A DNA stretch of 47,197 bases from CAXMST01 sp963790085 (lineage in GTDB: Bacteria > Actinomycetota > Thermoleophilia > Solirubrobacterales > 70-9). The stretch lies in assembly GCA_963790085.1 (NCBI GenBank), contig CAWBNH010000010.1, positions 1 to 47,197 of the forward strand. Reading direction: 5' to 3'. Both the position numbers and the translations under genes were made by a program. The notes beneath the pieces were generated by a model. That model had not been told where the DNA came from and searched no databases. It saw only the letters and a program-made list of their open reading frames with translations. Positions 1 through 6,710 of this stretch are shown piece by piece. Each line of letters begins with the position of its first letter. The first letter of the stretch is position 1.

Positions 1-471
1 CCAGGCGGCGATCGCCTCGAAGTCGCGCCGGTCGCGCTTCTCCTCCGGCGTGTCCCTGAGGATCGACCGCTCCATGAAGTTGCCGGGCTCGGGCGGGACG
101 CGACCGCCGAAGACGACCTGATCGCGGGCGCCGAGCGACTCACCCGCCTTGCGGACCTTGGTCGGGAGATGCCAGCGGTTGGAGGGATCCGGCTCGTCAT
201 CTCCGGTCGGGCCGCTGGAGAAGAGCCACAGCGCGCGCTCGCCCGATCCGGCGCGCAGGCGGCGCAGCAGGCCGCGTGCGTCGCGCCGCCAGCGACCGCC
301 GTAGACGGCGCTGCCGAGCACCACGGCATCGTAGGGCTCGATCTCGCCCACGGCGCCGGCGGACTCGACCTCGACCTGATGGCCGCCGGCCCGGAGCGCG
401 TCGCCGATCCGCTCGGCGATCTCCGCCGTCGACCCGTGCTTGGAGCCGTAGGCAACCAGGACTCTGCTCAT
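1..471 (-). CDS. Flavodoxin-domain protein, HemG-like (C-terminus cut by window edge)
   Basis: The 157 visible codons begin MSRVLVAYGSKHGSTAEIAE, the phosphate-binding loop of a flavodoxin fold that binds FMN. VVLGSAVYGGRW near residue 50 is the second FMN loop. Near the window edge RRDFEAIAAW resembles the end of the menaquinone-dependent protoporphyrinogen oxidase (HemG)/flavodoxin domain family, so probably only a few residues are missing. The likely role is FMN-dependent electron transfer; the substrate cannot be read from the sequence. The ATG lies 6 nt after a TAGGCT box that overlaps the TAG stop of sigH, so the gene may have its own leaderless transcript even though it sits only 9 nt behind sigH. 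The fold is secure, the exact function is not. Confidence 0.8.
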   Translation of the reverse strand, partial: MSRVLVAYGSKHGSTAEIAERIGDALRAGGHQVEVESAGAVGEIEPYDAVVLGSAVYGGRWRRDARGLLRRLRAGSGERALWLFSSGPTGDDEPDPSNRWHLPTKVRKAGESLGARDQVVFGGRVPPEPGNFMERSILRDTPEEKRDRRDFEAIAAW

Positions 472-483
472 GGAGCGAGCCTA
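472..483 (-). promoter_or_regulatory. -10 box of a leaderless promoter for the flavodoxin gene
   Basis: TAGGCT (483-478, minus) is followed by 6 nt and then the ATG at 471, placing the likely transcription start at or next to the start codon. The TAG of sigH is the first half of the box. No convincing -35 was seen. Confidence 0.45.
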
Positions 484-1170
484 GTGCAGGATCTCGCGCG
501 CGTCGAGGTGGTTGCCGACCTTGCGCTTGACGCGCTGCAGGGCGTTATCGACCGTCTTCGTGTCGCAGGCGAGCCGCTCGGCGATCTCCTCGTAGGGACG
601 CCCGTCGAGGTAGCAGCGGAGCACCTCGGCCTCGAGCTCGGAGAGGACGCTGGTCAGGCACTCGACGAGGCTCGCGAGCTCCTCGGTCGAGATCACCATG
701 CTCGCGGGGTCGTCGACGTCGGGCCCGGGGAGGATCTCCTCCAGGCTCGACTCGCCCTCGCCACTCGCGGCGGGCGAGGTCGCGAACGAGATCGACTGGT
801 TCAGCGGCGCGTGCTTGTTGCGGCTGGCCGTCTTCACGGCGGTGATCATCTGCCGCGTGATGCAGAGCTCGGCGAAGTTGCGAAAGCTCGACTCGCGGTC
901 GGTGCGGAAGTCACGCACGGCCTTGTAGAGGCCGACGAGACCCTCCTGGATCAGGTCGTCGGACTCGCCGCCGAGCAGGAAGTACGACGAGGCCTTGAGC
1001 CTGACGAAGCTCCTGTAGCGACGGACGATGCGATCGTAGGCGACGCTGTCGCCACGCTTGGCACGCGCCACCAGATAGGCGTCGGCGAGCTCTCCCGGCG
1101 GCTCCTTGCCGCGCTTGCCGGCGGCGGGTCGTGCGGATACCTGAGCGAATTCCTGGGTTGGTACAGCCAC
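481..1170 (-). CDS. sigH: RNA polymerase sigma factor, SigH family
   Basis: This 229-aa sigma-70 family protein is close in length to Bacillus SigH (218 aa). Region 2 includes AYDRIVRRYRSFVRLKAS and DDLIQEGLVGLYKAVRDF (core binding and -10 recognition). Region 4 near the C-terminus (VLSELEAEVLRCYLDG, then YEEIAERLACDTKTVDNALQ) is the -35-binding helix-turn-helix. The start is GTG at 1170, fixed by a strong GGAGGAG at 1182-1176. In Bacillus the gene follows rlmB and yacP; here rlmB lies directly upstream. The name reflects family and position. No other sporulation gene is visible, so the role is more likely stationary-phase or stress control than sporulation. A strong promoter and palindromic sites precede it. 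Confidence 0.88.
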   Translation of the reverse strand: MAVPTQEFAQVSARPAAGKRGKEPPGELADAYLVARAKRGDSVAYDRIVRRYRSFVRLKASSYFLLGGESDDLIQEGLVGLYKAVRDFRTDRESSFRNFAELCITRQMITAVKTASRNKHAPLNQSISFATSPAASGEGESSLEEILPGPDVDDPASMVISTEELASLVECLTSVLSELEAEVLRCYLDGRPYEEIAERLACDTKTVDNALQRVKRKVGNHLDAREILH

Positions 1171-1253
1171 TGGATCTCCTCCATACGAGACGGATGCAGT
1201 GGCGCCTTCCTCCCCGACGCCTCTCCTGATTTTCGGTGGTCAGCGATGCGCCG

Positions 1254-1279
1254 AGGTTCAACCATGAACCTGAGGTTCA
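1254..1279. promoter_or_regulatory. Triple AGGTTCA half-site, candidate operator of sigH
   Basis: AGGTTCA at 1254-1260, TGAACCT at 1265-1271 and AGGTTCA at 1273-1279 form two overlapping palindromes, one with a 4-nt and one with a 1-nt centre. They lie about 13-40 nt downstream of the predicted start, where a bound repressor would block transcription. An RNA hairpin role is also possible. Confidence 0.5.
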
Positions 1280-1298
1280 GCGTTAACAACCGGGTGGG

Positions 1299-1326
1299 AC
1301 TATACGCACTCGCGGAGTTCTGTCAA
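1299..1326 (-). promoter_or_regulatory. sigH promoter (sigma-70 type)
   Basis: TTGACA (1326-1321), a 16-nt spacer and TATAGT (1304-1299) on minus form the best consensus promoter in the window. The expected start is near 1292, giving a leader of about 120 nt before the sigH GTG at 1170. Confidence 0.75.
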
Positions 1327-1401
1327 CTCCCACTCCCGCGGAGGTGCAAGTTGCGTTGCAGGATCGGGGTTCTGTCCGGGCGCTGGGCTAGCCAGGTGCG
1401 C

Positions 1402-2058
1402 TCAGCCGGTGCGGTTCGCCGCGAACGCCAGCACGGCCGCCGCGACCGAGACGTTGAGCGAGCCGACGGTGCCGGTGGTCGGGATCGAGACCAGCCCGTC
1501 GCAGCTCTCCGCCACGCGCGGGCGCAGGCCGGAGCCCTCGCCGCCGAGCACCAGGATAACCCTCCCGCTGAGGTCAAGGGTTCGAAACGATGTCTCCGCC
1601 TGCGCGTCGGCGCCGTAGCTCCAGGCGCCCTGCTCGCGCGCCCGGATCAGCCAGTCGGCGAGGTTCCCGACCCGGGCCAGCGCCAGGTGCTCGACCGCGC
1701 CCGCGCTGGCCTTGCAGACGGCCGGCGTCACCTGCGCCGCACGTCGTTCGCAGATCACGACGCCGGCGACGCCGGCAGCCTCCGCAGTCCTGCAGATCGC
1801 CCCGAGGTTGCGCGGGTCCTGGACCTGATCGAGGGCCAGCACCAGCGCATCCTCGGCGGCGAGCAGCTGGTTGGGGTCGGCGTAGGGGTACGGATCGACC
1901 TCGGCGACGATTCCCTGGTGATCGGGCGAGCCGCAGAGCCGTTCGAGCCGCTCGGCACCGACCTCCTCCGCGGTCCACTCCCGCAGCACCCGCCGGCGAC
2001 CGCGGCGTGCCTCGGCCACGGGATTGCGGCCGTAGACGAGATCGCGACGGGACTCCAC
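1402..2058 (-). CDS. rlmB: 23S rRNA (guanosine-2'-O-)-methyltransferase, TrmH/SpoU family
   Basis: This 218-aa protein has the SPOUT trefoil-knot signatures in order: LDQVQDPRNLGAICRTAEA (about 76-94, motif 1 with the catalytic Asn-Leu-Gly-Ala and Arg), ILVLGGEGSGLRP (about 169-181, motif 2, SAM-binding knot) and SIPTTGTVGSLNVSVAAAV (about 190-208, motif 3). The N-terminus VYGRNPVAEA is the short substrate-binding domain of RlmB, which methylates G2251 in the 23S rRNA P-loop. It starts at GTG one base after the cysS stop, so the two are cotranscribed, as in Bacillus. Specificity for G2251 is by family likeness; other SpoU enzymes modify tRNA. Confidence 0.9.
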   Translation of the reverse strand: MESRRDLVYGRNPVAEARRGRRRVLREWTAEEVGAERLERLCGSPDHQGIVAEVDPYPYADPNQLLAAEDALVLALDQVQDPRNLGAICRTAEAAGVAGVVICERRAAQVTPAVCKASAGAVEHLALARVGNLADWLIRAREQGAWSYGADAQAETSFRTLDLSGRVILVLGGEGSGLRPRVAESCDGLVSIPTTGTVGSLNVSVAAAVLAFAANRTG

Positions 2059-2059
2059 G

Positions 2060-3421
2060 TCAGTCGCGGCGCACGAGTTGGGCGCCGTCGGCGCCGTCGC
2101 GGACCTCCCAGCCGAGCTCGGTCAGCTCGGCGCGGATCGCGTCGGCGCGCTCGTAGTCGCGCTCGGCGCGCGCCAGCTCCCGCTCCGCGAGCAGGGTCTC
2201 GGCCCGGGGATCGGCGTCCCCCTCCCCCGGCTCGGCCAGCGAGCCCAGACCGAGGATGTCGAGCAGCTCGATCAGGACGCGGTGAGCGCCGGGCAGCGGG
2301 CGCCGGTGGCCCTCGGCGATCAGCTCGTACGCGGCCGCCATCGCCCGCGGCGTGTTGAAATCGTCGGCCAGCGCCGCGAGGAACTCCTCGCGTCGGGCCA
2401 GCACGAACTCGTCGGGCTCGGCGTCGCGCCGCTCGGCGGAGCGGAAGAAGTCGCGGACGCGCTCGTTTCGGGCCCGGGCCTGCTCCAGCGCGGCGGCGCT
2501 GAACTGCAGCGGCTGCCGGTAGTGGCCCGAGATCAGGAAGGCGACCACCACCTCCGCCCCGAAGGCGTCGAGGGCCTCGCCGAGCAGGAAGATGTTGCCG
2601 ACCGACTTCGCCATCTTCGCGTCGGGACCGGTCTCGACCATCCCGTTGTGCATCCACAGCCGCGCCAGCGGGCGACCCCGTGCCGCCTCCGTCTGCGCCG
2701 CCTCGTTCTCGTGGTGTGGAAAGACGAGGTCGGAGCCGCCGCCGTGGATCGCGAACTCGAGCCCGAGCAGCTCCTCGGCCATCGCCGAGCACTCGATGTG
2801 CCAACCGGGGCGGCCGTCGCCCCAGGGGCTCGGCCAGGACGTGTCCTCCCCCTCCTTGTGGCCCTTCCACAGGGCGAAGTCGAGCGCGTCCTCCTTCAGC
2901 TCGAGCGCCCCGGCCTCCTCGCCCTGGTCCATCTCGTCGGGGTCCCGGTTCGAGAGCGAGCCGTAGGCGGGATAGCTGCGCACCCGGAAGTAGACGTCGC
3001 CGCCCGACTCGTAGGCGTGGCCCGACTCGATCAGGGCCGAGATCAGCTCGATGATCGCGGCCATCGTCTCGGTCGCCTTCGGCTCGTGGTCGGGGCGGCC
3101 GAGGCCGAGCCGGCCGGTCTCGGCAACGTAGGCGGCGATCATCTCCTCCGCGTGCCGGGATGAGCCGATCCCGCGCTCCCGGGCGGCCTCGTAGATCTTG
3201 TCGTTGACGTCGGTCAGGTTGATCACCAGGGTCGGCGAGTAGCCCTCGTGGGCGAGGAAGCGACGCAGCAGGGAGAAGACGACGTACGGCCGCGCATTGC
3301 CGATGTGGATCGGCCCGTAGGTCGTCGGGCCGCAGGCGTAGATCCCGACCTCCCCCGCGGGCCCGGCGACGAGCTCGCGGAGCTCGCCCGAGAGCGTGTC
3401 CTTGATCCTCACCTCACGCAC
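2060..3421 (-). CDS. cysS: Cysteinyl-tRNA synthetase
   Basis: This class I synthetase has 453 aa, normal length. The zinc-binding ACGPTTYGPIHIGNAR region contains the HIGH-type motif HIGN (about 28-43). WHIECSAMA and FPHHENE supply further zinc ligands, and KMAKSVGN (about 265) is the KMSKS loop. The C-terminal LLAERELARAERDYERADAIR is the anticodon-domain helix typical of CysRS. It starts at GTG 3421, 7 nt after a TAGCAT box, so the mRNA may be leaderless. rlmB follows with a 1-nt gap. Cys-tRNA charging is essential. Confidence 0.97.
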   Translation of the reverse strand: MREVRIKDTLSGELRELVAGPAGEVGIYACGPTTYGPIHIGNARPYVVFSLLRRFLAHEGYSPTLVINLTDVNDKIYEAARERGIGSSRHAEEMIAAYVAETGRLGLGRPDHEPKATETMAAIIELISALIESGHAYESGGDVYFRVRSYPAYGSLSNRDPDEMDQGEEAGALELKEDALDFALWKGHKEGEDTSWPSPWGDGRPGWHIECSAMAEELLGLEFAIHGGGSDLVFPHHENEAAQTEAARGRPLARLWMHNGMVETGPDAKMAKSVGNIFLLGEALDAFGAEVVVAFLISGHYRQPLQFSAAALEQARARNERVRDFFRSAERRDAEPDEFVLARREEFLAALADDFNTPRAMAAAYELIAEGHRRPLPGAHRVLIELLDILGLGSLAEPGEGDADPRAETLLAERELARAERDYERADAIRAELTELGWEVRDGADGAQLVRRD

Positions 3422-3434
3422 GGCGCCGATGCTA
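3422..3434 (-). promoter_or_regulatory. -10 box of a leaderless promoter for cysS
   Basis: TAGCAT (3434-3429, minus) is followed by 7 nt and the GTG at 3421. No ribosome-binding site is present in front of the GTG. Confidence 0.45.
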
Positions 3435-3494
3435 GTCGCCTGCCGCCCGACCGGGGGCCGCCCCGGCTCGGGTCCGGCTCGCAGCCGCCGCCGC

Positions 3495-5144
3495 TCAGGC
3501 CAGCTCGCGCTTCAGCACCTTGCCGGTCGGGTTCCGCGGCAGCTGCGAGAGGAACTCCACCTCCCGCGGCACCTTGTAGCGCGCGAGGTTCGCCTTCACG
3601 TGCTCCCGCACCTGCTCCGCGGAGAGCTGCTCGCCGGCGCTGACGACCACGAATGCCTTCAACCGCTGCCCGAACTCCTCGTCGTCGACGCCGATCACCG
3701 CCGCTTCGTCGATCGCCTGGTGATCGCTGAGCAGGTCCTCGACCTCCCGCGGGAACACGTTCTCGCCCCCGGAGACGATCATCTCGTCGTCGCGGCCGTC
3801 GATGAACAGCCGGCCCTCGGGGTCGAGGTGGCCGACATCGCCCGAGCTCAGCAGCCCGCCGACGCTCTCCTTGCCGCCGCCGCCGGTATAGCCCTCGAAG
3901 GCCATCTCGTTGCCGACGAAGATCCGCCCCGTCTGGCCGGCGGCGACCTGCTCCCCGGCCTCGTCGACGATCCGCACGACGGTGCCCCGCGGCGGCCTGC
4001 CGGCGGTCCCGGGTGCCGCCCGCATGTCCTCGGGAACGGCGATCGACGCCCATGCCACCTCGGTCGAGCCGTAGAGGTTGTAGAGGTTGTCCCCGAAGGC
4101 GTCCATCCAGCGAATCGCCAGCTCACCGGGCAGCGCCGAGCCGCTCACGGCGGTGACCCGAAGCGAGCTCAGGTCGTAGCGGGCGCGCGTCTCGGCCGGC
4201 AGCTCCATGATCCGCTGCAGCATCACCGGCACGACCGCGAGCGCGTCGGCCCGGTGCTCGCTGACGGCCGCAAGGGCGCCCTCGGGCGTGAACCGACGGC
4301 GCAGGACGTAGGTGCTGCCGAGCGCCAGGCCGAGCAGGAAGTGAGTGAACCCCCACGAGTGGAACATCGGTGCGGCGACGTGAATCGGCCGCTCGCTGCG
4401 GAGCGGCATCTTCGAGAGCAGCGCCGCGAGCGGCCCGAGCGAGTCCGGTGAGCTTCGCTGCGCTCCCTTCGGCGTCCCGGTGGTACCGGAGGTGAGGATC
4501 ACGAAGCGGCTCGGCTCGTCCGGCGGGTCGAGCGGCTCCGCCCCGCTCGAGGCGATCAGCTCGGCGGTCGTCGGCTGCGCCGCGCTCTCGCCGTCATCGA
4601 CCCAGGCGACCGCGCGCACGAGGCCGGCCCCGGCCCGCTCGAGCAGCTCGCTGAACTCGGAGTCGTAGATCAGCGCCTTCGGCCGCTCCCGCTCGACGAC
4701 GCCCTGCAGCTGCGGGCCGGCGAAATCCGTGTTCATCAGCAGGACCGTGGCTCCGAGCTTCGCGCAGGCGAACACCGCCTCGATGAAGCCCCGGTGGTTG
4801 CGACACATGATCGCGACCCCGTCGCCGGCCCCGACTCCCTCCCGGCGCAGCGCCCGAGCGAGGGCGTTCGAGCTGGAATCGAGCTCGGCGAAGGTGGCGC
4901 TGCCGCGCTCGTCGATCACCGCGACGTCGTCGGGCCGGCGGATCGCGGCGGAGCTGATCCCCGCGGCCGGTGAGGCACCCCAGCGGCGCAGGGCGCCGCC
5001 CACCGCGAGCAGGTGGTCGGGCCGCATCGGGCCGATCACTCCCGCCTCGGTCAGGACCCTGAGGTTGAACGGCAGGTCCGCGAGCGGGCCCAGCTGTCCG
5101 AGCTTGACCCCGCGCGCAGCCCGCAGCAAACCGTCGAATGCCAT
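3495..5144 (-). CDS. AMP-dependent acyl-CoA synthetase (fatty acid-CoA ligase-like)
   Basis: An adenylate-forming ligase of about 549 aa. ILTSGTTGTPKGAQR is the P-loop (A3), NLYGSTEVAWASI the A5 motif, SSGDVGHLDPEGRLFIDGR with DDEMIVSGGENVFPREVE the hinge (A7/A8), and RNPTGKVLKREL carries the catalytic Lys (A10). It activates a carboxylate, probably a fatty acid, to acyl-AMP and then acyl-CoA; chain length is not readable. I prefer the ATG at 5144 over GTG or ATG codons up to 5162, because TATGCT lies 7 nt before it, which would put the transcription start at the codon. It interrupts the cysS/ispF order known from Bacillus and fits the other fatty-acid genes in the window. Confidence 0.88.
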   Translation of the reverse strand: MAFDGLLRAARGVKLGQLGPLADLPFNLRVLTEAGVIGPMRPDHLLAVGGALRRWGASPAAGISSAAIRRPDDVAVIDERGSATFAELDSSSNALARALRREGVGAGDGVAIMCRNHRGFIEAVFACAKLGATVLLMNTDFAGPQLQGVVERERPKALIYDSEFSELLERAGAGLVRAVAWVDDGESAAQPTTAELIASSGAEPLDPPDEPSRFVILTSGTTGTPKGAQRSSPDSLGPLAALLSKMPLRSERPIHVAAPMFHSWGFTHFLLGLALGSTYVLRRRFTPEGALAAVSEHRADALAVVPVMLQRIMELPAETRARYDLSSLRVTAVSGSALPGELAIRWMDAFGDNLYNLYGSTEVAWASIAVPEDMRAAPGTAGRPPRGTVVRIVDEAGEQVAAGQTGRIFVGNEMAFEGYTGGGGKESVGGLLSSGDVGHLDPEGRLFIDGRDDEMIVSGGENVFPREVEDLLSDHQAIDEAAVIGVDDEEFGQRLKAFVVVSAGEQLSAEQVREHVKANLARYKVPREVEFLSQLPRNPTGKVLKRELA

Positions 5145-5157
5145 CCGGGAGAGCATA
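5145..5157 (-). promoter_or_regulatory. -10 box of a leaderless promoter for the acyl-CoA ligase
   Basis: TATGCT (5157-5152, minus) is followed by 7 nt and the ATG at 5144. Confidence 0.4.
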
Positions 5158-5200
5158 TTCACCCACCGGCCCGGCGGCGCATCGAGAACCGGCAGGGGCC

Positions 5201-5662
5201 TCAGGGAACGTCGACCAGAGCTACGGCGATCGCCGCGACGCCCTCGCCGCGGCCGATCCAGCCCATCCCCTCGTTCGTCGTCGCCTTGACCGAGACCGGG
5301 GCACCGAGAACGCCGCCGAGCCGGGTCTCGATCGCGGCCCGGTGCTGACCGAGCCGCGGCTCCTCGCAGATCAGGGTCAGGTCGGCGTTGGCGGGCTCCC
5401 CGGGCAGCTCGGCGAGCACCGTCTCGAGCAGCGCGATCGAGTCGGCGCCCGACCAGCGCGAGTCGCTGGGCGGGAAGCGGCCGCCGATGTCCCCCTGGCC
5501 GCAGGCCCCGAGCAGCGCGTCGATCAGCGCGTGCACCAGCACGTCAGCATCGGAGTGGCCCGCGAGCCCGCGGTGATGGGGGACCTCGACGCCGCCGAGG
5601 ATCAGCGGCCGGTCGGGGTCGAACCGGTGGCTGTCGTAGCCGATGCCGACGCGAAGGCTCAT
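5201..5662 (-). CDS. ispF: 2-C-methyl-D-erythritol 2,4-cyclodiphosphate synthase
   Basis: This 153-aa protein, full family length, catalyses the fifth step of the MEP isoprenoid pathway, forming the cyclic diphosphate and releasing CMP. RVGIGYDSHRFD holds the zinc-binding Asp-x-His, GLAGHSDADVLVHALIDALLG the third zinc ligand and substrate loop, and KATTNEGMGWIGRGEGVAAI the CDP-binding signature. The ATG overlaps the stop of the upstream PHP gene (ATGA, 4 bp), so the two are translationally coupled. ispD is nearby but separated by the PHP gene, the 49-aa gene and the secreted-protein gene. Confidence 0.97.
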   Translation of the reverse strand: MSLRVGIGYDSHRFDPDRPLILGGVEVPHHRGLAGHSDADVLVHALIDALLGACGQGDIGGRFPPSDSRWSGADSIALLETVLAELPGEPANADLTLICEEPRLGQHRAAIETRLGGVLGAPVSVKATTNEGMGWIGRGEGVAAIAVALVDVP

Positions 5663-6486
5663 CCGAGCGGCTCCATCCTGCGCACGCGGCCCTCGAAGAC
5701 CGCGATCTCCCCCACCCCGATGCCCCTGAGAAACGCCACGGCACGATCGTACGCGTAGCCGATCTCCTCCGGGATATGCGCGTCGGAGGAGAGCGAGAAC
5801 GGCACCCCCGCATCGGCGAGCATCCGGGCGAAGGCCTCGGACGGATAGAGCTCGGCGACGGGCTTCCGCAGCCCGGCGGTCGAGAGCTCCGCCGCGACGC
5901 CGGCCTCGGCGATCGCCGCGACCGCGGGCTCGTAGTAGTGGCGGGGATCGCGATCGGGCCCGGGACGGCCGGCGCCCCAGACCTTGACCAGGTCGGGGTG
6001 GGCCATGACGTCGAAGAGCCCGGTGGCCGCGGCCGCGGCAAGCTGCTCGAAGTAGCGCTGCCAGACGCGGTCCGGATCGCCCTGCTCGGCCTCCCACAGG
6101 TCCCAGCGATCCTGATCGACGGCCGCCTCGCCGACGAAGTGGACCGAGCCGATCACGTAGTCGAAGCGCCGGGCGCCGAGCACCGCCTCGATCCGGTCCT
6201 CGGCCCCGGCGACGTAGTCGGCCTCGATCCCGAGCCGCAGACCCGAGCCCGAGACGAACTCGCAGTAGCTGTCGAGATCATCGCTCGCCTGCTCGACCCA
6301 GAACGGGTGTCGCCAGATCTCGAGCGCGGCGCTGAACCGGTGGATGTGCTCGGAGACGCCGAGCTCGGGGATACCGGCGGCGGCCGCCGCCCGCCGATAG
6401 CGCTCGACGTTCTCCGGCGTGAAGTAGCTCTCCGCCGGCGTGGCGGCATCGTCGGGCCGGAGGTGGGTGTGGTAGTCGGTCAGCAT
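5659..6486 (-). CDS. PHP-domain phosphatase (histidinol-phosphatase HisK-like)
   Basis: This 275-aa protein from the ATG at 6486 opens MLTDYHTHLRPDD, the first metal motif of the PHP fold. Further ligands are in GVSEHIHRFS, GIEADYV, YVIGSVHFV, DVMAHPDLVKVWG and SLSSDAHIPEEIG, matching the trinuclear-metal histidinol-phosphate phosphatases of the HisK type. The expected reaction is hydrolysis of L-histidinol phosphate, although no other his gene is near and other phosphoesters are possible. A GTG at 6510 would add 8 residues, but it would lie upstream of the predicted transcription start, so ATG 6486 is preferred. The stop overlaps ispF by 4 bp. Confidence 0.82.
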   Translation of the reverse strand: MLTDYHTHLRPDDAATPAESYFTPENVERYRRAAAAAGIPELGVSEHIHRFSAALEIWRHPFWVEQASDDLDSYCEFVSGSGLRLGIEADYVAGAEDRIEAVLGARRFDYVIGSVHFVGEAAVDQDRWDLWEAEQGDPDRVWQRYFEQLAAAAATGLFDVMAHPDLVKVWGAGRPGPDRDPRHYYEPAVAAIAEAGVAAELSTAGLRKPVAELYPSEAFARMLADAGVPFSLSSDAHIPEEIGYAYDRAVAFLRGIGVGEIAVFEGRVRRMEPLG

Positions 6487-6510
6487 CGGGACTTCGAACG
6501 GCCGGTGCAC

Positions 6511-6539
6511 TAGCGTAGAGGCATCGGCATGGCCCTCAA
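6511..6539. promoter_or_regulatory. Divergent promoter region with a near-symmetric -10
   Basis: On minus, TTGAGG (6539-6534), 16 nt and TACGCT (6517-6512) would start transcription near 6505 for the PHP-ispF pair. The same bases read TAGCGT (6511-6516) on plus, a possible -10 for the 49-aa gene starting at 6529. CTAGCGTAG is nearly symmetric, so one site could serve both directions. Confidence 0.45.
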
Positions 6540-6678
6540 CGTCGCACTCCCCCTGGCGGTCTTCGCGATCACCGCTGCCCTGGCCGAGCTCGCCGGCGCC
6601 GCGAATCTCGGGGTCGCCCTGGGCATCGGCCAGGTGGCCTTCGCGATCACCGCTACCTACGTGCTGCTCAGCCGCTGA
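6529..6678 (+). CDS. Small hydrophobic (membrane) protein, 49 aa
   Basis: The reading frame begins MALNVALPLAVFAITAALAE and ends TATYVLLSR. It has two hydrophobic stretches (about 5-20 and 27-46) split by a short polar/Gly segment, consistent with a two-helix membrane peptide. ATG at 6529 follows GAGG 10 nt upstream and a possible -10 at 6511-6516. The stop TGA is embedded in the arm of a hairpin shared with the convergent gene, which supports it being real. I do not recognise a family. Third codon positions are GC-rich as in neighbouring genes. Confidence 0.55.
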   Translation: MALNVALPLAVFAITAALAELAGAANLGVALGIGQVAFAITATYVLLSR

Positions 6679-6710
6679 GCGAGGCCACGGGCCCGGCCGG
6701 CCCGCTCAGC
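6674..6710. terminator. Bidirectional hairpin carrying both convergent stop codons
   Basis: GCTGAGCG (6674-6681) pairs with CGCTCAGC (6703-6710). The TGA of the 49-aa gene (6676-6678) and the TGA of the secreted-protein gene (6708-6706, minus) sit in the two arms. The loop is GC-rich. There is no T-run, as is common in high-GC actinobacteria. Confidence 0.5.

Noticed and set aside
1570..1590. GGTTCGAAAC resembling a tRNA T-loop.
   Set aside because: It lies inside rlmB in a conserved coding stretch and has no acceptor or anticodon arms around it.
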